Positions 39,072 through 48,439 of a DNA stretch of 64,000 nt are shown in pieces. The position numbers and the translations under genes were made by a program. The DNA comes from Nitrosospira sp. NpAV (GTDB taxonomy: Bacteria > Pseudomonadota > Gammaproteobacteria > Burkholderiales > Nitrosomonadaceae). Numbering within the stretch: position 1 is the first letter of the stretch; every line of letters begins with the position of its first letter. The stretch is from contig NZ_JXQM01000014.1 of the NCBI RefSeq assembly GCF_000832065.1, forward strand, positions 39,532 through 103,531, given 5' to 3'. The notes below the pieces were generated by a model. That model saw only the letters and a program-made list of their open reading frames with translations. It was not told the DNA's origin and did no database searches.

Positions 39072-39185
39072 ATGTCCATGGGTCGAGCGTTCATTTTTCC
39101 CGTTTAGTGCTATGATTAAAAAGACTTTTGGTATCACTTGGCTTTTACCCCTAAAGTGAATTCCCTACAACTATCGGATTTATGT
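39072..39185 (+). repeat. Diverged dispersed repeat, copy D (upstream of the TlpA-like gene)
   Basis: The interior GTTCATTTTTCCCGTTTAGTG and TATGAT and the right end CTATCGGATTTA align with copies A and B at 223 and 42822. The right end lies a few bases before the start codon at 39189, as in copies A, C and the queC partial. The terminal GG is lost. Confidence 0.5.
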
Positions 39186-39188
39186 TAA

Positions 39189-39722
39189 ATGACGAAATCG
39201 CAGCAGATGATCATGTACATGGGTATTGCAATAATGGCGGTGACGGCTGGTTTATTGTTGCGGGCCCAGCTAACCAGTGATCCTCAATCTGCTGGAAATG
39301 GGGGAGCCGAGGCGTTACTTGCGGCGACCTTGCCCGATTTGCAGGGCAAGAATCAATCCATTTCACAATGGCGTGGCAACGTTATGGTGATCAACTTCTG
39401 GGCGACCTGGTGTGAACCGTGCCGCGATGAAATTCCTGAGTTCATTGAGCTCCAGGAAAAATTCAGCAGTAAGGGATTGGTGTTTATCGGTATTGCCGTG
39501 GATCAGCAAGAAAGAGCGGCGGCTTTTAGTAAGGAGATTGGCATCAATTATCCGGTACTGGTGGGCGATATGAACGCCATCAATCTGGCTGGGGCGGCAG
39601 GAAACCGCCAGGGGGCGCTGCCTTTTACCGTCGTTATCGATCGCAGCGGCAATATCATTGGTACTAAATTGGGCCGCCTCAGTCACAGCAAGCTTGAATC
39701 CATGATCAAGCCGCTGCTGTAG
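39189..39722 (+). CDS. TlpA/ResA-like membrane-anchored thioredoxin
   Basis: The 177 residues have an N-terminal signal-anchor (MIMYMGIAIMAVTAGLLL) and a thioredoxin fold facing the periplasm with C75-E-P-C78 (WATWCEPCRDEIPEF), INFWATWC and GALPFTVVIDRSG including the cis-Pro. TlpA/ResA-type proteins reduce periplasmic disulfides, commonly for cytochrome c or oxidase assembly. The position after dsbD suggests DsbD as electron donor. The start abuts a diverged repeat copy. Confidence 0.92.
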   Translation: MTKSQQMIMYMGIAIMAVTAGLLLRAQLTSDPQSAGNGGAEALLAATLPDLQGKNQSISQWRGNVMVINFWATWCEPCRDEIPEFIELQEKFSSKGLVFIGIAVDQQERAAAFSKEIGINYPVLVGDMNAINLAGAAGNRQGALPFTVVIDRSGNIIGTKLGRLSHSKLESMIKPLL

Positions 39723-39741
39723 AGATAGCTGTTTTGTAAAA

Positions 39742-40281
39742 TTATCGGGTTTTATAGCCGCGTGCCTTTACCACCTTCCATGAATATTCCAGCGTATTGT
39801 CCGACGGAATCAACATCGAAAGTGCGCCTTTGCTAAGCGGTTGCACGGTTAATTCAATATTGTATTCCTTGCCGTCTACAGATGCCAAGGTTCCTTTTCC
39901 TGGTTCCATGGGTGTGATAAGAACGGTGACTTGGGTGACCGTATAATCACCATTGCCGTTGTAAATACTGCCGCTAAAAGTGCCGTAACCAAATCCGGCA
40001 TGGGTGACCAGCTTACTGAAAGCACCGGTGGGGAGGTCGGCTTCGGTGACCTTATCCTCCGACGATTCCTTGCGGCAAGCGCGCATGGCAATGGCGGCAG
40101 CGCGATCGCTGGTTATTCCCTTCATGGATTCCTGAAGACACTGATCGTAACCATCTGGATCAGGTAAGCTTCCGGCAGGCAGATTCGGTGATACCAGAAG
40201 CATCAACAGAACCCACCCCCGCAGCGTGACTGGGGTTCTTTTATCTGTGTTTTTTGATGGAAGTAGTAACTGTGGATACAT
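39742..40281 (-). CDS. Hypothetical exported protein
   Basis: This 179-residue protein has a basic N-terminus followed by a hydrophobic segment (RGWVLLMLLVSPNLPAGSLP), suggesting export. The mature part starts DPDGYDQCLQESMKGITSDRAAAIAMRACR, with two cysteines in a spacing seen in several small secreted proteins of unknown function. A beta-rich C-terminal half follows (TVTQVTVLITPMEPGKG). The start could be later than 40281. It is convergent with the TlpA-like gene, 19 bp apart. Confidence 0.65.
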   Translation of the reverse strand: MYPQLLLPSKNTDKRTPVTLRGWVLLMLLVSPNLPAGSLPDPDGYDQCLQESMKGITSDRAAAIAMRACRKESSEDKVTEADLPTGAFSKLVTHAGFGYGTFSGSIYNGNGDYTVTQVTVLITPMEPGKGTLASVDGKEYNIELTVQPLSKGALSMLIPSDNTLEYSWKVVKARGYKTR

Positions 40282-40414
40282 ATGAATTCATAAAAGTGTA
40301 CCCATTTAAGATGCCAGTCCTGCCGGAATATTTTTCCACAACAGGCGAATTCTACGAACCGCAATTTCTACGCGGAGGAAGTGGACGAAGCTAGGGTTAT
40401 AAGTTTAATAAGTA

Positions 40415-40450
40415 CAAAGAGAGAGGAAGAACAAACTTCCTCTCTCTTTG
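40415..40450 (-). terminator. Strong hairpin after the DUF2490 gene
   Basis: A perfect 15-bp inverted repeat, CAAAGAGAGAGGAAG (40415-40429) and its complement (40436-40450), with a six-base loop. It lies 22 bp beyond the stop of the minus-strand DUF2490 gene. In that direction it is followed by an A/T-rich stretch rather than a clean T-run, so it could be an intrinsic terminator or an RNA-stabilising 3' hairpin. Confidence 0.7.
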
Positions 40451-40472
40451 AGGGTTATGCTGAAAACAACGT

Positions 40473-41240
40473 TCAAAAATTCATAAGTAGGTTAACCGAC
40501 AAAATATGTCCCATATAATTGGCTCCCCTTCGGATAATATATTGATTCATATAACCCACTTCACCTGTAATTTGCTTAGTGAAGGAATAGCCAAGCCCCG
40601 TAAAGAACCGGTTTTGATCGAAACCTCTCCGCGGAACCCAATCAGTATCGTTAAGGCTCACGAAAGCTTCATTCTGGATTACGTAGCTGAAGCCTGGCGC
40701 AAATGAGAGTGGGATCGATGCTTTTACCAATTGGCGATAACGTGCGGCCATCGTCGAATTTGAGGGCGATGGATCCCCTGGGTTGGCCGATGTTCCTATA
40801 TGATCGGGGACAAAACGTTCCTCCAGACGACCACGGGCACTAAGTCTCCCCCATGAAAATTTATCACTCCATATCACTTGTTGCCAGACACGGTGCTCAT
40901 CGTATGTATTCTTGACATAGGGAGTAGTGGTCGGTGTCCAAGCATACCCTACCCACACACTGGTAGTTTCGGTGAGCTGGTACCCTACGCCAGGACGTAC
41001 GATAGCTTGGGAAAATTTCGATGCATCGTCGGCAAAGCGTCCCTGTCCTTCCGCCCACCACTTGACTTTTGCCAAGGTAGGGTTGTTTGGGTTGAGAGCG
41101 CTAAAACTTCCTGTAGCCGTGACGTTGCCCCATACTGCAAAATCCTGCACATCATCGGCAAACTGTTGAGCAGTGGCTGGACCTGAAAGTGCTAAGCTTG
41201 ATAGCACCAATGCTGTTGAGATACGTATTTTATTCAGCAC
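40473..41240 (-). CDS. DUF2490 family outer-membrane protein
   Basis: The GTG at 41240 is chosen because AGAAGGGGA lies before it and MLNKIRISTALVLSSLALSGPATA is a clean signal peptide; the open frame reaches a TTG at 41273. The mature protein alternates hydrophobic strands (FAVWGNVTATGSF, KWWAEGQGRFA, VRPGVGYQLTETTSVWVGYAW, EHRVWQQVIW) and ends in Phe, as beta-barrels do. DUF2490 function is unknown. A strong hairpin follows the gene. Confidence 0.85.
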   Translation of the reverse strand: MLNKIRISTALVLSSLALSGPATAQQFADDVQDFAVWGNVTATGSFSALNPNNPTLAKVKWWAEGQGRFADDASKFSQAIVRPGVGYQLTETTSVWVGYAWTPTTTPYVKNTYDEHRVWQQVIWSDKFSWGRLSARGRLEERFVPDHIGTSANPGDPSPSNSTMAARYRQLVKASIPLSFAPGFSYVIQNEAFVSLNDTDWVPRRGFDQNRFFTGLGYSFTKQITGEVGYMNQYIIRRGANYMGHILSVNLLMNF

Positions 41241-41661
41241 CTGATTTTCCCCTTCTATATTATTTGATATCAAAAAATTTCATTAAAGAGCGGGAAATTT
41301 AACCCCCGTTACTTCCTCATAGCCTAATGCTGCCTTCGGCGCCTACGTATATAAACTTAAAAATACCAAGAATGAGTTCACGCTAGAAAACTAACATAAT
41401 ACATGTCAAGAAAACATTGTGTGGATGTGGGAATTTTGTGAAGATGGTTTTATGGCCATTGCGTACTAAAAGTACTTGTATCAATGAGTAAGAAGTGCCT
41501 TCTGCCACAAAAATTTGAAATTCAATCCTGGAATGATGTGAACAACGGCGTTTATTCTAACTTAATCAAGGACCGGTTGTGAAGGTCGCAGTTTACCGTC
41601 AGCTGCAATGCAGCCTCGCTATCACCCCGCTCTGACTGCCTTTTAAGGTTAGCTGTCTTGC
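41241..41661. other. Non-coding gap before the DUF2490 gene
   Basis: This 421-bp region separates the DUF2490 gene from the TauE/SafE gene, both on the minus strand. It is A/T-rich near 41290-41420 and must contain the DUF2490 promoter. I see the ribosome site at 41246-41254 and no other gene, repeat or RNA structure I can support. Confidence 0.5.
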
Positions 41662-42642
41662 CTATACCGCAATCGCCCGGGAAAGATTGTAAAGACTTGT
41701 AATGATGATCAACGTACCCACCAGTATTAATAATGTCCGTGCGTGAAGTTTCCTGCACAGCACCGCCGCGAATGGTGCGGCAAAAAGACCTCCGAATACC
41801 AAGCCCACGATGATAGGCCATGTGTCGGTTTCCATTAACAGCGTAAACACTGCGGCACTTGTCAATGTCAGAAAGAATTCAGCGAAATTGACTGAGCCGA
41901 TGGTGGTTCGTGGATCGTTACCCGAACTTACCAAGGTTGAAGTTACCACAGGTCCCCAGCCGCCTCCACCAGCCGCGTCGACGAATCCGCCAAATAATGC
42001 GAGCTTTCCCACATGCCTTGGGGCTCGCGTACGCAAACTAAGCGGGCGAAATGCTTTGCTCAGGATGTATATTCCCAATATTAATAGATAAGCGGAGATA
42101 TATGGCTTGAACATGGCACCGTCGATCTGGGTCACTAGAATAGCCCCTAATATTCCGCCCAAAATACCCGGTACCAGCAAGCGTATAAACAGCTGTTTAT
42201 TCACATTGCCGAATCTGGCGTGAGCGAGGCCCGAAACTCCGGTTGTGAATATCTCCGCAATGTGAACGCTGGCGCTCGCCGCCCCTGGACTGGCACCCGT
42301 TGCCAGCAGAAATGTGGTCGCCGTAACGCCATACGCCATGCCCAAGGCGCCATCCACAACCTGGGCAAGAAATCCCACCGTCACCGCGCTCCAGAAGACG
42401 CTCCCGCCGAGCGTCTCGCCGATAATTTGCCAGCCACCCAACCAATTATTGGAAAGAAAAAAGCGGCCCGTCAAAAACAATATCAACACCATTAATACCA
42501 GAACGATGAACCACATCGCGGTGCGGAGAAGCGGGTGCGTTCCCGCAGGATGAGAGATGGGTTCCTCAACCGGGGGAAGCCCAAGTTGCTCATGTTCCAG
42601 ATTGATAGGATTTTGTGTCAGATCCAGGTTGCGAATTTTCAT
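41662..42642 (-). CDS. TauE/SafE family anion exporter
   Basis: This inner-membrane permease belongs to the DUF81/TauE/SafE group, whose members export sulfite, sulfonates or related anions. The 326 residues have an N-terminal cytoplasmic tail of about 40 residues, then about eight transmembrane helices in two related halves. Family segments seen are GFLAQVVDGALGMAYGVTAT and GFVDAAGGGGWGPVVTSTLV. The substrate cannot be told from sequence and no sulfur-metabolism gene is adjacent. Confidence 0.9.
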   Translation of the reverse strand: MKIRNLDLTQNPINLEHEQLGLPPVEEPISHPAGTHPLLRTAMWFIVLVLMVLILFLTGRFFLSNNWLGGWQIIGETLGGSVFWSAVTVGFLAQVVDGALGMAYGVTATTFLLATGASPGAASASVHIAEIFTTGVSGLAHARFGNVNKQLFIRLLVPGILGGILGAILVTQIDGAMFKPYISAYLLILGIYILSKAFRPLSLRTRAPRHVGKLALFGGFVDAAGGGGWGPVVTSTLVSSGNDPRTTIGSVNFAEFFLTLTSAAVFTLLMETDTWPIIVGLVFGGLFAAPFAAVLCRKLHARTLLILVGTLIIITSLYNLSRAIAV

Positions 42643-42821
42643 AAACCGTGTTTCGTTCCTATTTATTTGCGGGGAACTATACCGGCAGGCGCGAGCAAAT
42701 CGAAATAACCTAATCGAATATGCTTATTCTTTTATTTTTTTATGGGGTTGCGGAAGAGCAAACACGCGTGTGGTATTTTCGCGAATGAGTTTCTGGCAGG
42801 TTTTATACAAAGCCCATAATT

Positions 42822-42930
42822 CTGAATCCGGCGGTTCGTCACTCATTTTTCAGTTTGGTGTATGATCCAGAGAGATTTTTCGTTACTTGGGCTTCATTTC
42901 GTTGGTGAGTTCGCTACTGCCGGATTTAGG
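42822..42930 (+). repeat. Dispersed repeat, copy B (upstream of the DUF2784 gene)
   Basis: Left end CTGAATCCGGCGG, interior CTCATTTTTCAGTTTGGTG and right end CTGCCGGATTTAGG (42917-42930). Aligned end to end with copy A it shows the same architecture, with the ends inverted relative to each other. It is followed after 28 bp by the GTG of the DUF2784 gene. Confidence 0.7.
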
Positions 42931-42958
42931 CTAATCCGGATAAATCAGGGGGGCCGTC

Positions 42959-43330
42959 GTGCCGCTCGCCGATATCATACTTATCATTCATTTTGTGTTT
43001 GTGTTGTTCGTCGTTGGCAGCCTGCCATTAATCTGGATCGGCGCGTGGATGAGGTGGGGTTTTGTGCGGAATCTCCGGTTTCGGCTTGCGCATCTGGCGG
43101 CTATCCTATTTGTCGTTGGCGAATCCCTCATTGGAATGGTGTGTCCGCTTACCGTATGGGAAGATTCGCTGCGCGGCGCGGAAACCGGCGGTAATTTCAT
43201 TCAGCGGTGGCTGCATCGTATCCTCTTCTACGATGTTCCGGAGTGGGTGCTGACAACGGTCTATGTGCTATTCGCGCTTCTGGTCGCGATTACTTTTAGG
43301 TTGCTTCCACCACGTCATCTCAAGTCCTAG
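42959..43330 (+). CDS. DUF2784 family small membrane protein
   Basis: The 123 residues have about four transmembrane helices: an N-terminal one (LADIILIIHFVFVLFVVGSL), then HLAAILFVVGESLIGMVCPLTVWED and a final one near 95-115. PLTVWEDSLR and FYDVPEWV are DUF2784 hallmarks. Function unknown. It starts with GTG after CAGGGGGG, a strong ribosome site, and follows repeat copy B. Confidence 0.88.
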   Translation: MPLADIILIIHFVFVLFVVGSLPLIWIGAWMRWGFVRNLRFRLAHLAAILFVVGESLIGMVCPLTVWEDSLRGAETGGNFIQRWLHRILFYDVPEWVLTTVYVLFALLVAITFRLLPPRHLKS

Positions 43331-43468
43331 TCCTTCTCCTCCATCGATTCCTTTCGCGGTCATTGACCCATTCTCCCGCTGCGCGTAAAGTTGAAAAGAC
43401 AAAAAGGCTGAGGCTCCTATCCCTGCACTCTGCCTAATCACTCATTCCAACAAGAAAATCGTACGATC

Positions 43469-46400
43469 ATGACTTCATTTTTCCGTCGCTTCGCTTCCGG
43501 CAAACGTTTGAGAACGGGTCTCGGTATCTTGGCCGCGATCGTCATTCTCTTTGGGCTGCTTGGTTATTTGTGGCTTCCGGGTTACGCCAAGACCAAACTC
43601 GAAACGCTGCTATCAGAGGCCGTTCAGCGGCCCGTGACGGTACAGTCAATCGATATTCAGCCTTATACACTGGAACTGACGGTACGTGGTTTCCGCGTGG
43701 GTGAAAAAGCGGAGGGTGTTGACGCCGACAAAGCCTTGCTGTCCGTCGACGAACTGTATACCAACCTTAGCATCGTCTCCATCGCCCGGCGGGCGCCGGT
43801 GATCAGCGCCTTGTCGGTGAAAGGGCCGGCGGTGCGTATAGTCCGTGAAGGCGAGCAACGTTTCAACATCACGGACTTGATAGAAGATTTCATGAAACGT
43901 CCCGACGAAGGCGGTAAATCGATGTTTTCAGTGAGTAACATCATCATTGAAGGGGGTCGTTTCGAATTCATCGACCGGCTCAAGAACAGTCATCAGGAAA
44001 TTTCAGAAATCCGCGTGGGGATACCCTTCGTTGCTAATTTTGAGAGTGATGAGAAAGCCTGGGTTGAGCCGCATTTCAGTGCCCGTATCAATGGCGCGCC
44101 GCTTGTTCTCGACGGCAAGGTGCGTCCTTTTACCAAGAATCGCGAAGCGACACTTGAACTCAAGCTCAACGATATCGATCTGACCCGGATCGACGAGTAT
44201 TCGCCGATTCCGGTTGGCATCAGCTTGCTTTCCGGACGCTTTGACAGTGATTTGTTACTGACATTCTCCCAGGTGGATGGTGAACCGCCAAGCATGGTTC
44301 TGGCAGGCAACGCGGCGCTGCGCAAATTCGAGATCGAAAATCAGGCGGTGGAAGCACCCTATGCCGCAAAATTCGACCGGCTCGACGTCAAATTGACCGA
44401 GATCAATCTGAATGGCCAGAAGCCCTCGCTTGCCGGACTGGTTCTGGCGGATGCCGCAATGATCCGCAAGAGTGATTCAGAGGCGGTACTGAACCTGCCG
44501 AAACTAAGCGTGGAAGACGCCACGATCGATTCCGCGCAGCAGAGCGTTATGGTTGGCACGGTCACGTTCGACGGATTTAAAGCGTCAATGCGTCGGGAAA
44601 CCGATGGCCGTCTCGATCTGGCAAAACTTTTTGCGCCGGCTCCCGGGAAGGCTATACCGGTAGCGACACCTGTCGAGGTGGAAGCCCCCGGCAAGCCATG
44701 GGCGGCCCGGCTTGGAACACTGAAGCTGGTGGCCTCGGCATTGCGTTTTGAAGACAGCACGTTGACAAAAGTCGCGCCAATGGTGGTTGATCCGCTGGAT
44801 TTGACGGTGGACGATATTGATCTCACCGGCGCCAAGCCACTGAAGCTGGCGTTAAAAGCCTCGGTAAATCAGAAGGGCAGCCTTGAAACAAATGGCTCCC
44901 TGGCCTGGGCACCGTTAGCGATTGATCTCGCTGTAGATGCCAAAGATATAGACCTTGTCGCGCTGCAGGGGTGGGCCGGCGACCGGCTGAAGGCCCTGCT
45001 CACACGTGGGGCGGCATCTTTCCAGGGCAAGGTCAAGATGGACGGGTCGCCCTTGAAAGTGGCATTGAACGGCGACACCCGATTTACCAACTTTAACGTA
45101 CTCGACAAGGTGACCGCGACGGATCTCATGCGCTGGCGAAGTCTCGACATTAACGGTATCGAGTTCGTCAATGAACCCATGCGCGTCAATATCAATTCCG
45201 TCGCGATTGCCGATTTCTTTGCTTATGTCATACTTTCTTCGGAGGGCAAACTCAATCTCAAGGACGTTGTCGGGCAAGATGATAAAAGTGGTCCGCCTGT
45301 CAAAACTGTATCGGCTGCTCCATCCACCGCGGACCAGAACACCCCTTCCTCCACGTTGCCGGCACCGGCACCGGCAGCCAAACCCACGCCTGTTCATATC
45401 GGCCGCATAATGATGCAGGGTGGGAATATTATTTTCAACGATCAGTTCATCAAACCCAATTATCGAGCAAATTTAACGGGTCTCGCCGGGCGCGTGGGGC
45501 CATTGGATCCAAAAAAGCCGGGAGAAATTGACATTCGCGGAACAGTGGACAAAACAGCACCGCTGAAAATTGCCGGTAAGATCGATACCCTAGGCAGCGA
45601 GCTCTATCTCGATATCGCTGCAACGGCGAAGGGTATCGATATGCCGACTTTCAGCCCATATTCGGGCAAGTATGTCGGTTACGCTATCGAGAAGGGCAAG
45701 TTATCGGTCGATATTCATTATCATGTCGAGAAAGGTGAGCTGAGGGCCGAAAACAACGTTTTTCTTGACCAGCTGACTCTGGGCGAGAAAGTTGAAAGTC
45801 CGGACGCACTGTCGATCCCGATAAACCTTGCTTTGGCGTTGCTGAAGAACAGACATGGTGAAATCGATGTCCATCTGCCGATCAGCGGGTCTATCAACGA
45901 TCCGCAATTCAGTATTGGCGGACTTATTGTAAAGGTTATCCTCAACCTGCTTACCAAGGCAGCCACCGCTCCTTTTGCGTTGCTTGGCTCAATCCTCGGT
46001 GATGGTGAAGAGATGTCGGCGATAGACTATTCATCCGGCCTGGCGCAAATTACACCTGAAGCAGAAAAACGCCTCCAAACATTATCCAAGGCACTGACAG
46101 ACCGGCCGGCACTCAAGCTCGAAATTACGGGCAGGACCGATCCGGAACACGATCCCGAGGCGCTGAAACGCACGATACTTGAGCGCAAGATCAAGGCCCA
46201 AAAACTGTCGGAAAATGTAAAAAAAGGTGAGACGAGCGGTCCGCTGGAGGAAATCGAGCTGAAACCTGAGGAATATGCCAAATATCTGACACTTGCCTAC
46301 AAGGAAGAAAAATTTGCCAAACCAAAAAATGTAGTGGGGCTTACGAAAAGCCTGCCGGTGCCGGAAATGGAGCAATTGATGCTGGCTAACATCAATGCCG

Positions 46401-46570
46401 GCGACAACGAGATGCGGGACCTTGCCGAGCGTCGTGCCGTGGCCGCGCGCGATTGGCTGATCGAGCAGGGCGGTGTGCCCGGTGACCGGGTATTTTTACT
46501 TGAACCCAAAGTCGGGGCTGAAGCCGGTGGCAAGAAATCCGGTAGCCGCGTGGAATTCTCGCTCAGATAG
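43469..46570 (+). CDS. DUF748 family AsmA-like envelope protein
   Basis: A large 1033-residue protein with one N-terminal transmembrane helix (about 18-37, GILAAIVILFGLLGYLWLPG) and a long periplasmic beta-rich body. AsmA/DUF748 repeats are seen, such as RPVTVQSIDIQPYTLELTV and VHIGRIMMQGGNIIFND. A Pro/Ala linker lies near 610-645. The C-terminus has an OmpA-like part (LAQITPEAEKRLQTLSKAL, LEITGRTDPEHD). AsmA-like proteins are linked to lipid transport and outer-membrane integrity; the exact role here is inferred only. A hairpin follows the gene. Confidence 0.9.
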   Translation: MTSFFRRFASGKRLRTGLGILAAIVILFGLLGYLWLPGYAKTKLETLLSEAVQRPVTVQSIDIQPYTLELTVRGFRVGEKAEGVDADKALLSVDELYTNLSIVSIARRAPVISALSVKGPAVRIVREGEQRFNITDLIEDFMKRPDEGGKSMFSVSNIIIEGGRFEFIDRLKNSHQEISEIRVGIPFVANFESDEKAWVEPHFSARINGAPLVLDGKVRPFTKNREATLELKLNDIDLTRIDEYSPIPVGISLLSGRFDSDLLLTFSQVDGEPPSMVLAGNAALRKFEIENQAVEAPYAAKFDRLDVKLTEINLNGQKPSLAGLVLADAAMIRKSDSEAVLNLPKLSVEDATIDSAQQSVMVGTVTFDGFKASMRRETDGRLDLAKLFAPAPGKAIPVATPVEVEAPGKPWAARLGTLKLVASALRFEDSTLTKVAPMVVDPLDLTVDDIDLTGAKPLKLALKASVNQKGSLETNGSLAWAPLAIDLAVDAKDIDLVALQGWAGDRLKALLTRGAASFQGKVKMDGSPLKVALNGDTRFTNFNVLDKVTATDLMRWRSLDINGIEFVNEPMRVNINSVAIADFFAYVILSSEGKLNLKDVVGQDDKSGPPVKTVSAAPSTADQNTPSSTLPAPAPAAKPTPVHIGRIMMQGGNIIFNDQFIKPNYRANLTGLAGRVGPLDPKKPGEIDIRGTVDKTAPLKIAGKIDTLGSELYLDIAATAKGIDMPTFSPYSGKYVGYAIEKGKLSVDIHYHVEKGELRAENNVFLDQLTLGEKVESPDALSIPINLALALLKNRHGEIDVHLPISGSINDPQFSIGGLIVKVILNLLTKAATAPFALLGSILGDGEEMSAIDYSSGLAQITPEAEKRLQTLSKALTDRPALKLEITGRTDPEHDPEALKRTILERKIKAQKLSENVKKGETSGPLEEIELKPEEYAKYLTLAYKEEKFAKPKNVVGLTKSLPVPEMEQLMLANINAGDNEMRDLAERRAVAARDWLIEQGGVPGDRVFLLEPKVGAEAGGKKSGSRVEFSLR

Positions 46571-46585
46571 AGATTACTTTGATTT

Positions 46586-46622
46586 TGAGGAGATTTCCGG
46601 GTATCGGTCGGAAACCTCCTCA
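46586..46622. terminator. Hairpin between convergent DUF748 and porin genes
   Basis: TGAGGAGATTTCCG (46586-46599) and CGGAAACCTCCTCA (46609-46622) pair over 14 positions with one mismatch and a nine-base loop. It sits 15 bp after the DUF748 stop and 36 bp beyond the end of the convergent porin gene, so it could terminate both. Confidence 0.6.
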
Positions 46623-46658
46623 GGCTAGGCTCGTTTTGGACGTGACAGTCCTGCTGTC

Positions 46659-48341
46659 TTAAAAATCGACTTGAACCTGTGTCAGGAAGGAGCTCAAATC
46701 GGCGTTATTGAAGCCGGCGGTACGAGCGATGGGAGATCCGCTTGTATCCACGTTCAAGACGTAGGTAATGTTGTTCTGGATTTTGACATGCGTGTGGGGA
46801 TACCAGTTCAAGCCAAACCTGACCATATCCATTTTTCCTCCTCTCACTACCCCGCTATTCAGATTAATATAATCATAACCGCCGGCTATTTCCCAAGCTC
46901 CCCAGCCCGAACCGCTCCATTGAAAATTCTGTTTGGGCTTTATTCGATTCGCGGCGCCATTTCTGACGTGGTAGGCTTTGGATTCGCCGGTTAAAAAGTA
47001 ACTGAGAAAACCATAATAACCGGTAAAATGCTCGCCGTCATAGCCCTGCCCATTTATATTGGTTCGCAAATACTCCGCCTGGGCCGAAAAGGGGCCGTGA
47101 ACCAGCCAGCCCTCCGCACCGAAGCGGTCGTAACTCTCTATCCGGCGCGAGCCTGGCGCGCCTCTGTTCCCGATGCTTAGGTTGCCGGTATTCAGCACGT
47201 TGGTGCGATCCACATTCGTTCCGGGAAAGGCAAAAAACGCCATTCCGCCACCCCCGCCGGTTTGATTGGGCCCTACATTGATCGTGCCATCCGCCTGATA
47301 TTGCGTATTAACGCGGGTGTGCCCCGCCGAAATACCCACATGCAAAAATTTGGTTTCATCCTCCATCCACGGTCTTCCCGTTATCCGGCCGATACCTTCC
47401 CAGCCGGAGTCACCTGCTCCATTGTTGCGGCTATTGTTACCGGCGGCATTGACGGTGGTGGATGCGGCGGACCAGGCTCCAACCGGTTCGGTCTGAAAAG
47501 CCACTCCAAATTGGAACCGCGGAACCGCATAGTTGGCGCCTATACCGGTTTTATAGGTGTTGGGATTGTCAACGAACGAATTGACCGACATGTGACGCTC
47601 AATAAACGTGAGAAAGCGATTGCTGGCGGCCTCTTCCAGGCTGAAGGGTTCCTTGAATGAGCCGACTTTTACCGAAAATGGCTTGTTTACATTCAGGCGC
47701 ACGAAAGCATCGGTTATGCCGGACTCCACCGAACCATTGCCCCGGCTGAAGTCATACTCGAATTTGTAATCCCAGATCTTGTAAAAAGTGCCTTCAACAC
47801 CCAAACGGGCACGACGAAGCGTCATGCCACTATTCAATTCATTAGGCAGGTTGCTGCCCGTGGCGGGTAAAACATCATTGATGAAGTTATATTGCGAAGC
47901 CGCTTGCATCCGGCCATTGATCGCAAACGTAAAATTACCGTCTTTACTTGCAAAATGCGGAGCGCCCTCATGAAACTCAATGTGAACTTTCTCGTTTTCC
48001 TTGACCCGTTCTTCGAGCGACGCAAGATCGCTGGTAAGCCGTGCCCCCATCATCTTGGCCTTCAATTCGATATCCCTGCGAACCGCGGTTAATTCCTCCG
48101 CGCTGGTTTTGTCCGCGGCGATTTCTGTTGTCTTATCCGCGGTGTTATCCGCCGCCTTGTCTGATGCCTTCGCCGCCGCATCCTGTCTCACAAAAGAACC
48201 CATGTGGACCCGCCCAGGCCCGGGTTTTGCATAAATTTGTTCAGTTTTGGTGTCGACATACAAGTCGATGGCATAGACCCCGGAGGACACACCCGCGCCT
48301 AAAATGGCAGCCATTGCTACGGCAAGCTTGGATAATTTCAT
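46659..48341 (-). CDS. Phosphate-selective porin (OprP/OprO type)
   Basis: The 560-residue precursor has a signal peptide of about 24 residues ending VYA. A charged coiled-coil segment at about 85-120 (SLEERVKENEKVHIEFHEG) probably mediates trimerisation. The beta-barrel of porin_O_P type follows: RARLGVEGTFYKIWDYKFEYDFS, NVNKPFSVKVGSFKEPFSLEEA and a terminal Phe. The Pho-box-like repeats upstream (48396-48439) suggest induction on phosphate starvation. Confidence 0.92.
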   Translation of the reverse strand: MKLSKLAVAMAAILGAGVSSGVYAIDLYVDTKTEQIYAKPGPGRVHMGSFVRQDAAAKASDKAADNTADKTTEIAADKTSAEELTAVRRDIELKAKMMGARLTSDLASLEERVKENEKVHIEFHEGAPHFASKDGNFTFAINGRMQAASQYNFINDVLPATGSNLPNELNSGMTLRRARLGVEGTFYKIWDYKFEYDFSRGNGSVESGITDAFVRLNVNKPFSVKVGSFKEPFSLEEAASNRFLTFIERHMSVNSFVDNPNTYKTGIGANYAVPRFQFGVAFQTEPVGAWSAASTTVNAAGNNSRNNGAGDSGWEGIGRITGRPWMEDETKFLHVGISAGHTRVNTQYQADGTINVGPNQTGGGGGMAFFAFPGTNVDRTNVLNTGNLSIGNRGAPGSRRIESYDRFGAEGWLVHGPFSAQAEYLRTNINGQGYDGEHFTGYYGFLSYFLTGESKAYHVRNGAANRIKPKQNFQWSGSGWGAWEIAGGYDYINLNSGVVRGGKMDMVRFGLNWYPHTHVKIQNNITYVLNVDTSGSPIARTAGFNNADLSSFLTQVQVDF

Positions 48342-48395
48342 CTGATCACTCTCTTTCCGGTTGTTTATGAAACTGAACCGTCGAGAATAGTGGAG

Positions 48396-48439
48396 AGAAA
48401 TGTCGGTTTTATTGCGGTTTTATAACAGTTTTGTGACAA
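48396..48439 (-). promoter_or_regulatory. Pho-box-like tandem array upstream of the porin gene
   Basis: Read on the minus strand there are four adjacent 11-bp units: TTGTCACAAAA, CTGTTATAAAA, CCGCAATAAAA and CCGACATTTCT. The spacing and the CTGTNATAAAA pattern match PhoB-binding direct repeats, which are 7-bp cores in 11-bp steps. The first two units are closest to consensus and the last is weak. They lie 55 bp upstream of the porin start. Confidence 0.65.

Noticed and set aside
43663..46533. Long minus-strand open frames opposite the DUF748 gene
   Set aside because: They follow the codon pattern of the plus-strand gene and encode no recognisable domain; they are shadow frames.
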